DNA of 64,000 nt from Mycobacterium gastri (lineage in GTDB: Bacteria; Actinomycetota; Actinomycetes; Mycobacteriales; Mycobacteriaceae). Shown in pieces: positions 43,055 through 51,370 of the stretch. The position numbers and the translations under genes are program-made. Where the stretch lies: NCBI RefSeq assembly GCF_002102175.1, contig NZ_LQOX01000150.1, positions 1-64,000 on the forward strand, written 5' to 3'. The notes beneath the pieces were generated by a model. That model was given only the letters and a program-made list of their open reading frames with translations. It was not told where the DNA came from and made no database searches. Numbering within the stretch: position 1 is the stretch's first letter; every line of letters begins with the position of its first letter.

Positions 43055-43732
43055 ATGGCCGGACAGTCGAATCGCAAGGCGGCGCTGCTAGAGCAGATCG
43101 CTCGGGTAGGTAAGGCGCTGGGTAACGGCCGGCGATTGCAGATCCTCGACCTACTCGCCCAGGGTGAACGCACGGTCGAGGCGATCGCGACTGCGACGGG
43201 GATGAACCTGACTACGGCATCCGCTAATCTGCAGGCACTCAAGAGCGGCGGCCTGGTCGAGGCTCGCCGCGACGGGACCCGCCAGTACTACCGGCTCGCC
43301 GGGGACGACGTGGCGAGGCTGTTCGCGTTGGTGCAAGTCGTCGCCGATGAGCATCTGGCTGACGTAGCAGTCGCGGCCGCGGCAGTGTTGGGCTCACCCG
43401 AGGATGCGATCACCCGCGAGGAGCTGCTGCGCCGGCAGAAGTCCGGCGAGGTAACGCTTGTTGACGTGCGACCGCATGAGGAATACCGGGCCGGCCATAT
43501 CCCGGGCGCCATCAATATCCCGGTAGCCGAACTGGCCGATCGGCTCGCCGAACTTCCGGCCGACTGCGACATCGTCGCCTACTGCCGTGGCGCCTATTGC
43601 GTCATGGCCCCCGACGCAGTCCGTATTGCTCGCACCGCGGGCCGCGGGGTGATGCGGCTCGACGACGGAATGCTCGAATGGCGATTGGCCGGCCTGCCGG
43701 TGGATGAAGGCGCGGAAGTTCGAAGCCCGTAG
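43055..43732 (+). CDS. ArsR-type regulator fused to a rhodanese domain (Rv0324-like)
   Basis: 225 residues. A winged-helix ArsR domain (residues 12-85, ERTVEAIATATGMNLTTASANLQALKSGGL) is followed by a rhodanese domain (about 120-215) with active-site loop CRGAYC at 177-182, Cys177 being the catalytic position. The fusion suggests a sensor that reads reactive sulfur or redox state through the rhodanese Cys and switches DNA binding. In M. tuberculosis Rv0324 is a broad regulator. The neighbours mddA, a methyltransferase and the flavoprotein at 47719 all fit sulfur handling. Confidence 0.92.
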   Translation: MAGQSNRKAALLEQIARVGKALGNGRRLQILDLLAQGERTVEAIATATGMNLTTASANLQALKSGGLVEARRDGTRQYYRLAGDDVARLFALVQVVADEHLADVAVAAAAVLGSPEDAITREELLRRQKSGEVTLVDVRPHEEYRAGHIPGAINIPVAELADRLAELPADCDIVAYCRGAYCVMAPDAVRIARTAGRGVMRLDDGMLEWRLAGLPVDEGAEVRSP

Positions 43733-43755
43733 CGCTGCCTCGGCATTCGTGCGGA

Positions 43756-44535
43756 TTAGCGGGTTGCCGTCCCCGCTGGACCGGTGTGCAGCGTACGGCG
43801 TTGCTTGCGCGGGAGAAGCCCGGGAATGAGCATGGGCACCCGGTTGCGGTATCGCCGGTAGTCATCGCCCAGCGACCGGCTCAGGTCATGCTCTTCCAGA
43901 GGCAGGGCGACCAGGATGTAACCCGTCGTCATCACCGCGAACAGCAGATGGCCGGCGGTCATCGTGGGCGTTGCCCAGAATGCCACGATGAACCCCAACA
44001 TGATCGGGTGCCGCACCAACCGGTAGAGCATCGTGGTACGGAATTCGAGGTGGGTGTAGGTCCGTTCCCGCGCGGCCAGATAGACCTGCCGCAGGCCGAA
44101 CAGGTCGAAATGGTTGATCATGAAGGTCGACGTGAACACGATGACCCAGCCCAGCCAAAACAGCCCCTGCACAAGCAGTTTCGCCGGCGGCCAACTAACG
44201 GCCCAGATGACGGCAGGCATGGTTCGCCATTGCCAGAACAACAGCAACAACAGCAGGCTCGACAACAGCACGTAGGTGCTGCGCTCCACCGTCGCCGGCA
44301 CGACTCGGGTCCACCGTGACTTGAACCACGGGCGCGCCATCACGCTGTGTTGCACCGCGAATAGCCCTAACAGAACGACATCGACCACAACCGCCTCGGA
44401 CGTGGACGCTGTGATGCCGTTGTCGATGGTGCGCGGCACGAGCAGATTGCCGACGAAACCGATCGCGTAAAGGAATGCCGCTACGAAGATCAGGTAGCAG
44501 ATCGCTCCGTACCCGACTACCAGTACCCGTCTCAT
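43756..44535 (-). CDS. mddA: methanethiol S-methyltransferase (MddA family)
   Basis: 259 residues with about six membrane helices. Family features are QHSVMARPWFK, MLYRLVRHPIMLGFIVAFWATP and the C-terminal EEHDLSRSLGDDYRRYRNRVPMLIP. MddA transfers methyl from SAM to methanethiol and gives dimethyl sulfide. The closest wider family is NnrU/isoprenylcysteine methyltransferase, which is the alternative assignment. It is convergent with the ArsR-rhodanese gene and divergent from the next methyltransferase across an operator-like palindrome. Confidence 0.8.
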   Translation of the reverse strand: MRRVLVVGYGAICYLIFVAAFLYAIGFVGNLLVPRTIDNGITASTSEAVVVDVVLLGLFAVQHSVMARPWFKSRWTRVVPATVERSTYVLLSSLLLLLLFWQWRTMPAVIWAVSWPPAKLLVQGLFWLGWVIVFTSTFMINHFDLFGLRQVYLAARERTYTHLEFRTTMLYRLVRHPIMLGFIVAFWATPTMTAGHLLFAVMTTGYILVALPLEEHDLSRSLGDDYRRYRNRVPMLIPGLLPRKQRRTLHTGPAGTATR

Positions 44536-44653
44536 GTTTGCCCTCCTGGTTTCGTGGTGCTGCGACGGTCTTGCGCTGTCCAGGGCACGTGGATGCCGGC
44601 TCGCCGTTAAACCCAGGCGCGCCTCCCGTGCGGGCGGTTCGTGAAGTGACGTT

Positions 44654-44682
44654 TGACCTGGTAAGCAGTGGTCACCAGGTCA
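44654..44682. promoter_or_regulatory. 9-bp perfect inverted repeat between divergent methyltransferase genes
   Basis: TGACCTGGT (44654-44662) and ACCAGGTCA (44674-44682) flank 11 bases. A TATAAT lies directly after it at 44684-44689, so a bound repressor would overlap the promoter of the rightward methyltransferase. The AT-rich stretch continues to the start codon. Confidence 0.65.
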
Positions 44683-44715
44683 CTATAATCCAATAATCTA
44701 TAATTCAATAGAGTA

Positions 44716-45435
44716 GTGACAGAGCCCGCCCGATCGGCCTACCGGCTACCACAGATGGGACTCGATATGTTCTCCGCCCGGCAACCGGAGCTGGCCGTGG
44801 AACAGCGCGAACACTGGCAGGACACCTACCGGGCACACCCGGCGATGTACGGGCTCGGCCCGTCCCAGCCGGCCACCTACGCACTCGAGGTCTTCCAGGC
44901 CGCCGGGGTCAAGCGGGTCCTGGAATTGGCGGCCGGCCAGGGCCGGGACAGCCTCCATTTCGCCCGCGCGGGTGTGCAGGTGCTGGCCACCGATTTCAGC
45001 GATGTCGCGGTGGCACAGCTGCGCCGAACCGCACGCGCCCAAGGCGTGGGCGGTCGGGTGCGGGCCCTCGTGCATGATCTGCGCGAGCCACTGCCCGTCG
45101 AGGCCGGGTCATTTGATGCCGTCTTCGCCCACATGGCGTTGTGTATGGCGCTGTCCACCAAGGAAATTCATGCGATCGTCGACGAGGTTCGCCGGGTGCT
45201 GAAGCCGGGCGGGAAGTTCATCTACACCGTTCGGCACACCGGCGATGAGCACTACGGCATGGGACAGTGTCATGGCGACGACATCTTCGAGTGCGGCGGG
45301 TTCGCCGTACATTTCTTCTCCCGCGAACTGGTCGACAGCCTGGCTGCCGACTGGATACTTGAAGACGTACACGCCTTCGAAGAAGGTGAATTGCCCCGGC
45401 GGCTGTGGCGCGTCACCGTCGCCAAGCCAAAGTAG
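44716..45435 (+). CDS. class I SAM-dependent methyltransferase
   Basis: 239 residues from GTG 44716 (ATG 44755 and 44767 are in frame). SAM motif I is VLELAAGQGRDSLHFA, followed by VLATDFSDVAV and a motif post I region with VHDLREPLPV. The pattern resembles TehB/thiol-type methyltransferases, which detoxify small thiols or metalloids, but I cannot name the substrate. It is divergent from mddA across a perfect palindrome, so both may answer to one regulator. Confidence 0.82.
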   Translation: MTEPARSAYRLPQMGLDMFSARQPELAVEQREHWQDTYRAHPAMYGLGPSQPATYALEVFQAAGVKRVLELAAGQGRDSLHFARAGVQVLATDFSDVAVAQLRRTARAQGVGGRVRALVHDLREPLPVEAGSFDAVFAHMALCMALSTKEIHAIVDEVRRVLKPGGKFIYTVRHTGDEHYGMGQCHGDDIFECGGFAVHFFSRELVDSLAADWILEDVHAFEEGELPRRLWRVTVAKPK

Positions 45436-45444
45436 TACCGGTCT

Positions 45445-46812
45445 TCAGGCCAATGCGCCGTCACGTTGCGGGGTAAGCCGCAGGCGTGCCCCATGTTTGG
45501 GAACGGTGGTGATGTTGCGTACCAGCGGACTCTCGCCTTGGGTCGGTCCTGACGCGGTGATGGTGAACTGGCGGAAAATCTCTTGCAGGACAGCGGCGCC
45601 TTCGGTCAGCGCGAATCCGGAGCCCAGGCAGCGGCGCACACCCCCGCCGAAGGGGAGCCAGGTGTTGGGCGCCACGCCGCCGTCGAGGAATCGGCTGGGA
45701 CGGAACTCAGTGGGGTCGGGGTGCGATTCCGCGTCGCCATGAGCCAGCAGGATCGACGTGTTGACTACCGTGCCCGCCGGCAGCCGCCATCCGCCGATCC
45801 GCATGGGGACGGTGAGTTTGCGTGCAGTAGAAGCGATTACGGTGTGTCGGCGCATCCCTTCTTTGAAGACCGCCGTCAAGAACCCGTCATCACCGCCGAC
45901 GGCGGCCGCCACGACCTGGCTTTGGATATCGGGGTTGCGGGCAAGTTCCCAGAGCGTCCAGGACAAGGCCGCGGCCGTTGTCTCATGCCCGGCCAGCAGC
46001 AGCGTGATCAGCTGATCGCGAAGCTCCGCGTCGGACAGCGGCGTGGTGGCCGTGTCGTTGGTCTGTAGCAGCCGAGACAACACGTCGGTGCGGACTTGAA
46101 GATCGGAAGCGCCTCGGCGGGAGGCGATTTCGCGGTAGAGGAGCTCGTCGATCCGGCGCTGGTTGGACAAGAAACGCTGCCACGGGTTGACGTGTTTGAG
46201 CGACGGATAGCGAAGCACGGCCAGGATCAATGGGTGGATGTCGACGATGTCCGGCAGCCGAGTGGTCAACTCGGCCTTGACTCCTGGGTCGGTGACCCCG
46301 AATACGACCCGCAGAATGACGTCGAGGGTGAGTGCGTTCATGCAATCGAGGCTGTTGATGTGAGCATCGGCAGGCCATCGCGCGATGTGTTCGCGCGCAA
46401 CGGAGGTGATCATGTCGCGGTATCCGCGCAGCGCGGCCCGACTGAACGCCGGCATCAGCAGCGAACGTAGCCGCGCGTGCTCGGCTTCGTCGGTGGTCAG
46501 CACCGAGTGCTCGCCCATGACAAAGCCGAGAATCTGGTTGCCTTCGCCGGCGTGCAGGGTCCTGGGGTCGGCCGAGAAAATTTCTTTGATGTGTTCGGGG
46601 CGGGTGTAGACCACCAGGTGGTCGGCATACGGCGGCACCCGTAGCGAGAAGACGGCTCCGTACTTGCGGTGCATCGCCGGCAGGAACCATTCCCGAAACT
46701 TCAGGTACAGCACGCTTTGGACGAGGCGGGGGAGCTGCGGTCCCGGTGGCAGGCTCGCGGTCGCGGTGTCGCCGTTGAACGCTCCAATAAACCGGACAAC
46801 CCTGCTGGCCAT
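45445..46812 (-). CDS. cytochrome P450, CYP135A1-like
   Basis: 455 residues from ATG 46812. P450 signatures in order: I-helix LLLAGHETTAAALSW, a K-helix with EGMRRH (ExxR), PSRFLDG, and the haem loop FGGGVRRCLGSGFA with the Cys ligand. It follows Rv0327c (CYP135A1) along the whole length. The substrate is unknown. The divergent TetR gene is 66 bp away and probably controls it. An ORF extension of eight codons upstream of ATG 46812 is less likely to be used. Confidence 0.93.
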   Translation of the reverse strand: MASRVVRFIGAFNGDTATASLPPGPQLPRLVQSVLYLKFREWFLPAMHRKYGAVFSLRVPPYADHLVVYTRPEHIKEIFSADPRTLHAGEGNQILGFVMGEHSVLTTDEAEHARLRSLLMPAFSRAALRGYRDMITSVAREHIARWPADAHINSLDCMNALTLDVILRVVFGVTDPGVKAELTTRLPDIVDIHPLILAVLRYPSLKHVNPWQRFLSNQRRIDELLYREIASRRGASDLQVRTDVLSRLLQTNDTATTPLSDAELRDQLITLLLAGHETTAAALSWTLWELARNPDIQSQVVAAAVGGDDGFLTAVFKEGMRRHTVIASTARKLTVPMRIGGWRLPAGTVVNTSILLAHGDAESHPDPTEFRPSRFLDGGVAPNTWLPFGGGVRRCLGSGFALTEGAAVLQEIFRQFTITASGPTQGESPLVRNITTVPKHGARLRLTPQRDGALA

Positions 46813-46829
46813 CACGCTCCCGCATCGGT

Positions 46830-46856
46830 TAAACAAATGTTTGATGTAAACAAATG
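46830..46856. promoter_or_regulatory. direct repeats between the P450 and TetR genes
   Basis: TAAACAAATG occurs at 46830-46839 and 46847-46856, 17 bp apart, in an AT-rich patch between the divergent starts. This is a likely TetR operator covering both promoters. Confidence 0.6.
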
Positions 46857-46878
46857 CTTATCACGGTAGGCTGCAGCT

Positions 46879-47478
46879 GTGCAACAGCCGCGCACCAACC
46901 GAGACAAACTGCTCGACGCCGCCCTCGTCTGCCTACGGGAACGCGGTTACGGAAATACCAGCTCGCGCGACATTGCCCGCGCCGCGGGGGTGAACGTCGC
47001 GTCGATCAACTACCACTTCGGCGGCAAAGAGTCTCTGCTGGACGACGCGCTCAGCAGGTGCTTTTCGACGTGGAACGAGCGGGTCCGGGAGGCGTTCGAT
47101 CAGTCCGCGGCGACCGGTCCTTCCGGACAGATCCGCGCTGTCCTGGAGGCCACCGTCGACTCGTTTGAGCAGATCCGTCCCGCCGTGTATGCATGTGTCG
47201 AGTCGTACGCGCCGGCGCTGCGCTCGAAGGTGCTCCGAGAACGACTTGCCGCCGGATATGCCGAGGTACGGCAACATTCAGTGGATCTGGCTCGCACCGC
47301 GCTCGCCGGCTCCGACGTCGACCCGCCCGAGAACCTGGCCGCCATCGTCTCGGTATTGATGGCTGTCATCGACGGCCTGATGATCCAGTGGATTGCCGAC
47401 CCGTCGGCCACCCCGCGATCGGCCGACGTTCTGCGAGCACTCGCCGACATCGGCGCCATCGCGCCCCAGTCGTCGTGA
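46879..47478 (+). CDS. TetR-family transcriptional regulator (Rv0328-like)
   Basis: 199 residues from GTG 46879. The N-terminal HTH is canonical: NRDKLLDAALVCLRERGY, then TSSRDIARAAGVNVASINYH and FGGKESLL. The C-terminal ligand domain is helical (LAAIVSVLMAVIDGLMIQW). By position it represses itself and the divergent P450 until a ligand binds. Confidence 0.93.
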   Translation: MQQPRTNRDKLLDAALVCLRERGYGNTSSRDIARAAGVNVASINYHFGGKESLLDDALSRCFSTWNERVREAFDQSAATGPSGQIRAVLEATVDSFEQIRPAVYACVESYAPALRSKVLRERLAAGYAEVRQHSVDLARTALAGSDVDPPENLAAIVSVLMAVIDGLMIQWIADPSATPRSADVLRALADIGAIAPQSS

Positions 47479-47718
47479 ATCGCAGGATCGAGGCTAACCA
47501 AACTCTGTTGCCGAGGACCTCTCCCGGAATCACGCAACCCACCGGTTGAACGCATTGCTGATTGACCGGGCCGACTGACTGACGGTACGGCCCTTGTGTG
47601 AGCCTTCCCGCTAGTATCTACTACTCCATAGATGGTTGGAATAGTGCTGGAAGAGGCCGCACGTTCTGCTCGTCGGTCAGCGGATGGGCAACGTGTTCAC
47701 GGGAAGGGAGTCAACATC

Positions 47719-48900
47719 ATGAGTAAGACGATTGTCATCCTCGGGGCCGGTGTTGGCGGTCTCACCACCGCCGACACCCTTCGCCAGCTGCTGCCACCCG
47801 AAGATCGGATCATTCTGGTGGACAAGAGCTTTGACGGGGCCCTCGGCCTTTCGCTGCTCTGGGTGCTACGGGGCTGGCGTCTCCCCGACGAAGTCCGCGT
47901 CCGCGCGACCCCGACGTCACTACCCGGCGTCGAGCTGGTGGCAGCAACCGTGAGCCACATCGACGTCGGGACCAATGCGGTGCACACCAGCAACGGTGTC
48001 CTCGGCTACGACGCGTTGGTGATCGCCTTGGGTGCCACGCTCGACGAAGCGGCGGTGCCCGGATTGGCGGAAGCACTTCGGGCCGGCGTCGCGGGCCAGT
48101 TCTACACGCTTGACGGGGCGACGGAACTGCACGCGAAGGTCGACGCGCTGGACCGCGGCCGGATCGTGGTGCTGGTTGCGGGGGTGCCGTTCAAGTGCCC
48201 GGCCGCGCCGTTCGAGGCGGCGTTCCTCATGGCTGCCCAACTCGGCGACCGCTTCGCCAACGGCACCGTACACATCGACACTTTCACACCCGATCCGCTG
48301 CCGATGCCCGTCGCAGGACCCGAGGTCGGCCAGGCGCTGGTGGCGATGCTCGAGGATCGCGGCATCGGTTTCCACGCCCGCAAGGCCGTCACCGCGGTCG
48401 ACTCGGCGGAACGGACGCTGCATTTCGGTGATGGCACGACCGAACCGTTCGACCTGCTTGCGGTGGTTCCGCCGCATGCGCCGTCGGCGGCGGCGCGATC
48501 AGCCGGGCTCAGTGAATCAGGGTGGATACCCGTGGACCCGCAGACGCTGTCCACTAGGGTCGACGGCGTGTGGGCTATCGGTGACGCGACTGTGCTTACT
48601 TTGCCGAATGGCAAGCCGCTGCCCAAGGCGGCAGTGTTCGCCCAATCCCAGGCTGGAGTCGTGGCGCACGGCGTCGCTCGCCATCTCGGCTACGACGTGC
48701 CGGAGCGGCTGTTCACCGGCGAGGGTGCCTGCTACGTCGAGACCGGTGATCACCAGGCCGCCAAGGGCGCAGGCAACTTCCTGTGCGCGCCGGCACCTTC
48801 GGTGACCTTGTACCCGCCCTCGGCGGCGTTCCACGAAGAGAAAGTTGCCCAAGAAAGGGCCTGGCTGGACCGCTGGAATACGCTAACGTCGGCACGGTGA
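47719..48900 (+). CDS. sulfide:quinone-reductase-like flavoprotein (Rv0331-like)
   Basis: 393 residues from ATG 47719 with GGAAGGGAG upstream (Rv0331 about 388). FAD-binding motif ILGAGVGGLTT is at residues 7-17. Cys160 in VPFKCPAAP matches the redox Cys of the sulfide:quinone reductase/flavocytochrome c sulfide dehydrogenase family; further Cys occur in GACYVETGDH and FLCAPAP near the C-terminus, as in that family. WAIGDATVL is the second FAD motif. Probable role: oxidation of sulfide or another reduced sulfur compound at the membrane. A CCATAGATGG palindrome lies upstream at 47628-47637. Confidence 0.87.
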   Translation: MSKTIVILGAGVGGLTTADTLRQLLPPEDRIILVDKSFDGALGLSLLWVLRGWRLPDEVRVRATPTSLPGVELVAATVSHIDVGTNAVHTSNGVLGYDALVIALGATLDEAAVPGLAEALRAGVAGQFYTLDGATELHAKVDALDRGRIVVLVAGVPFKCPAAPFEAAFLMAAQLGDRFANGTVHIDTFTPDPLPMPVAGPEVGQALVAMLEDRGIGFHARKAVTAVDSAERTLHFGDGTTEPFDLLAVVPPHAPSAAARSAGLSESGWIPVDPQTLSTRVDGVWAIGDATVLTLPNGKPLPKAAVFAQSQAGVVAHGVARHLGYDVPERLFTGEGACYVETGDHQAAKGAGNFLCAPAPSVTLYPPSAAFHEEKVAQERAWLDRWNTLTSAR

Positions 48901-49700
48901 CCGACGGCCAAGAGGGTTACCCGCTGGTTGCACCAAAGGACTTCGACGCGCCTTCGGTGTTTCGCCCCGCAAATCTGCTGCGCGAGGCTCGCCGTCAAAA
49001 GTCGTTGCCGGACAATCCTGTTCCGGCGGTGTGTGTTCTGGATCCCGACGGGGACGTAGTACGGCACCTGGCCCGGGCCGGGAGCGGATATCGCCACCTG
49101 GGTTGGGCCTGCTACCACACCGAGATGTGGGTCGTCGAGGTCGACGGGCTCGAAATCGGGGTTGTCGGAATGGCTGTCGGCGCGCCGTTTGCGGTGTTAG
49201 TCGCCGAGCAGCTGTCCGTATCCGGCGCATCATTGCTCGTGAGCATCACGTCCGCGGGACGTATCAGCGGCAGCGAGACACCGCCCTATTTCGTGCTCAT
49301 CGAGCGGGCGCTTCGCGACGAAGGAACCAGCGCGCACTACGTTGCGCCCGGCGAATGGAGCTATCTGGCCGCGGGCCTCAAAGACAAACTCCGAAATGCC
49401 TTCGACCAGAACGGTGTCCACGTAGTGGCAGGAAGTTCCTGGACGACCGATGCTCCCTACCGGGAAACGGCACTGGCCATCAAGGAAGCCGAGCGGCGCG
49501 GAATCGCATGCGTCGAGATGGAGGCCGCAGCGCTGTACGCCTACGCCGCTGCGGCCGGCCGGAACGTCGTCTGCCTGGCGCACATCACCAACACCATGGC
49601 CGTTGACGGCGACGACTTCGAAAAAGGCAGCGACAACGGAGTCAACGTTTCGCTCGCGGTGGCCTACGCCGTCGCGACGGCGATCCTTGGCTCGCCGTAG
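48897..49700 (+). CDS. nucleoside phosphorylase (PNP/UDP family)
   Basis: 267 residues from GTG 48897, which overlaps the stop of the flavoprotein (GTGA), so the two are translationally coupled. The C-terminal part has the family signature TDAPYRETALAIKEAERRG followed by ACVEMEAAALYAYA, with the ribose-binding MEA motif; SAGRISG takes the place of the phosphate/base loop. Substrate could be a purine nucleoside, uridine or a methylthio-nucleoside; coupling to a sulfur enzyme makes the last option attractive but unproven. I do not recall it in M. tuberculosis here. Confidence 0.82.
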   Translation: MTDGQEGYPLVAPKDFDAPSVFRPANLLREARRQKSLPDNPVPAVCVLDPDGDVVRHLARAGSGYRHLGWACYHTEMWVVEVDGLEIGVVGMAVGAPFAVLVAEQLSVSGASLLVSITSAGRISGSETPPYFVLIERALRDEGTSAHYVAPGEWSYLAAGLKDKLRNAFDQNGVHVVAGSSWTTDAPYRETALAIKEAERRGIACVEMEAAALYAYAAAAGRNVVCLAHITNTMAVDGDDFEKGSDNGVNVSLAVAYAVATAILGSP

Positions 49701-49840
49701 TTTTCGTTCGGCGTTGCGGCTGCTTGAACAACAGCGTCGCTTCCAAGAATTCGTCAAGCATCCGGGTAGCGCTGGCCACGAGGATTTTTCGTGTCAACCA
49801 AGCGGCCGCGTGGCGGCCAGCAACCAGATAGGTGCCGAAC

Positions 49841-50131
49841 ATGACCAACGGCCGCCAGGCGACTGCGTTTCCACCGGCTGACTCTGTGAGCTCGTTAGCG
49901 ATTAGCGGCTTTGCGATCGCGGCGTTGGTGACGAGTGTGCTGGGCCTGCTATATGTGAGCATTCCCCTGGGAATCGTCGCGCTCTACCAGATCGCCCACC
50001 GCCGCCAGCAGGGTCGTGAACTTGCGATAGCCGCGCTGGTGATCTCCGCATGGTGGCTGTCCTCCCTTGTCGCGATTGCCGTCGCAATACTCCTCGTGTG
50101 GCTCACGCGTCCCGTTCGCCACTCGCGCTGA
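49841..50131 (+). CDS. DUF4190-type small membrane protein
   Basis: 96 residues with two membrane helices (about 20-46 and 58-88) separated by GIVALYQIAHRRQQGRELAIAALVIS, the hallmark linker (G...GRGLAIAGLV) of DUF4190 proteins. ATG 49841 is taken; GTG 49832 is in frame. Function unknown. It stands alone between the phosphorylase and the MDMPI-type gene. Confidence 0.75.
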   Translation: MTNGRQATAFPPADSVSSLAISGFAIAALVTSVLGLLYVSIPLGIVALYQIAHRRQQGRELAIAALVISAWWLSSLVAIAVAILLVWLTRPVRHSR

Positions 50132-50209
50132 GTTCGCGCCACGACCTACGCGGGGTAACGGCGCCATGACCGAACTCCGCGCCGCGGATAACTGCGGGCC
50201 GCGAGTAGC

Positions 50210-50974
50210 GTGACCGCCGTGGATTACACGTCGGCATATCTTGACCAGACCCGCCAATTTGGTGACCTCATCCGCAACGCCGACCAATCGACGCCGGTGC
50301 CGAGTTGTCCGGGCTGGAACCTGGGACAGCTGTTCCGCCACGTCGGGCGCGGGGACCGCTGGGCGGCGCAGATAGTGCGCGATCGACTGGACAGCTTCTT
50401 GGACCCGCGCAGTGTCGAAGAGGGAAAGCCGCCACCGGATCTGGACGACGCCATCACCTGGCTGCGCGGTGGAGCACAGCGTCTGGTCGAGGCCGTCGAG
50501 CAGACTGGTGCGGAAACGCCGGTATGGACATTTCTCGGTCCGAGGCCGGCGGGCTGGTGGATCCGGCGCCGGCTGCACGAGGTGGCGGTGCATCGCGCCG
50601 ATGCCGCAATCGCCGCCGGGAGCGAATTCACGCTGGAACCGGACATCGCAGCCGACGGAATCAGTGAATTTCTGCAGCGAATCGCGGTCCAGGCCGGCGG
50701 CGACGATGCTGCTTTACCCCTTCAGGCCGGTGACACCTTACATCTGCACGCCACCGATCCGGGACTGGGTGCCGCCGGGGAATGGACGGTCGGCGTCGAC
50801 GCGGGCCGGATCACTTGGTCGCACGAACATGGCAAGGGAACCGTGGCGCTTCGCGGCAGCGCAGCCGAGCTGCTGCTGGCGATGGCGCGCCGACTTCCGG
50901 TCGCCGACACCGGTATCGAAGTGTTCGGTGACCATGCCGTGTGGCGGAAATGGCTGGATGGCACGCCTCTTTAG
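50210..50974 (+). CDS. MDMPI / maleylpyruvate-isomerase-type protein (Rv0332-like)
   Basis: 254 residues from GTG 50210. The N-terminal DinB-like helical bundle of mycothiol-dependent maleylpyruvate isomerases is present: VPSCPGWNLGQLFRHVG with one metal-ligand His, and RRLHEVAVHRADA with the other two positions. The C-terminal SCP2-like domain ends DHAVWRKWLDG. Relatives are mycothiol S-transferases or isomerases; the actual substrate is unknown. Confidence 0.85.
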   Translation: MTAVDYTSAYLDQTRQFGDLIRNADQSTPVPSCPGWNLGQLFRHVGRGDRWAAQIVRDRLDSFLDPRSVEEGKPPPDLDDAITWLRGGAQRLVEAVEQTGAETPVWTFLGPRPAGWWIRRRLHEVAVHRADAAIAAGSEFTLEPDIAADGISEFLQRIAVQAGGDDAALPLQAGDTLHLHATDPGLGAAGEWTVGVDAGRITWSHEHGKGTVALRGSAAELLLAMARRLPVADTGIEVFGDHAVWRKWLDGTPL

Positions 50975-50985
50975 ACTGGCAGACC

Positions 50986-51360
50986 ATGACCACTTCGGAG
51001 ATCGCCACGGTGTTGGCTTGGCACGACGCGTTGAATGCCGGTGATGTGGAGACATTGGTGTCGTTGTCGAGCGACGACATCGACATCGGTGATGCGCATG
51101 GGGCGGTGCAGGGTCATGATGCGCTACGCAGATGGGCGGGCTCGGTGACGGCGGCGGCGGAGCTTGGGCGGATGTATGTGCACGACGGCGTCGTGGTGGT
51201 CGAGCAGAAGATCACCGGCCGTGACGATCCCGGGGCCGTCACAACCGCCGCGTCGGCATTCCGCGTGGTACGAGATCATGTCACCGCGGTCTTCCGTCAT
51301 GACGACTTGGCGTCGGCGCTAGCGGCCACCGAACTCACCGACGAAGACCTGGTGGACTAA
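50986..51360 (+). CDS. SnoaL/NTF2-like protein (Rv0333-like)
   Basis: 124 residues from ATG 50986, the length of Rv0333. The NTF2-fold pattern is clear: VLAWHDALNAGDVETLVSLSSDDI, then GAVQGHDALRRWAG, and a sheet ending in FRVVRDHVTAVFRHDD. Such proteins are small dehydratases, isomerases or binding proteins. It lies 11 bp after the MDMPI-type gene and 10 bp before rmlA, so the three are probably one transcript. Confidence 0.85.
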   Translation: MTTSEIATVLAWHDALNAGDVETLVSLSSDDIDIGDAHGAVQGHDALRRWAGSVTAAAELGRMYVHDGVVVVEQKITGRDDPGAVTTAASAFRVVRDHVTAVFRHDDLASALAATELTDEDLVD

Positions 51361-51370
51361 GGAGCCGCTG

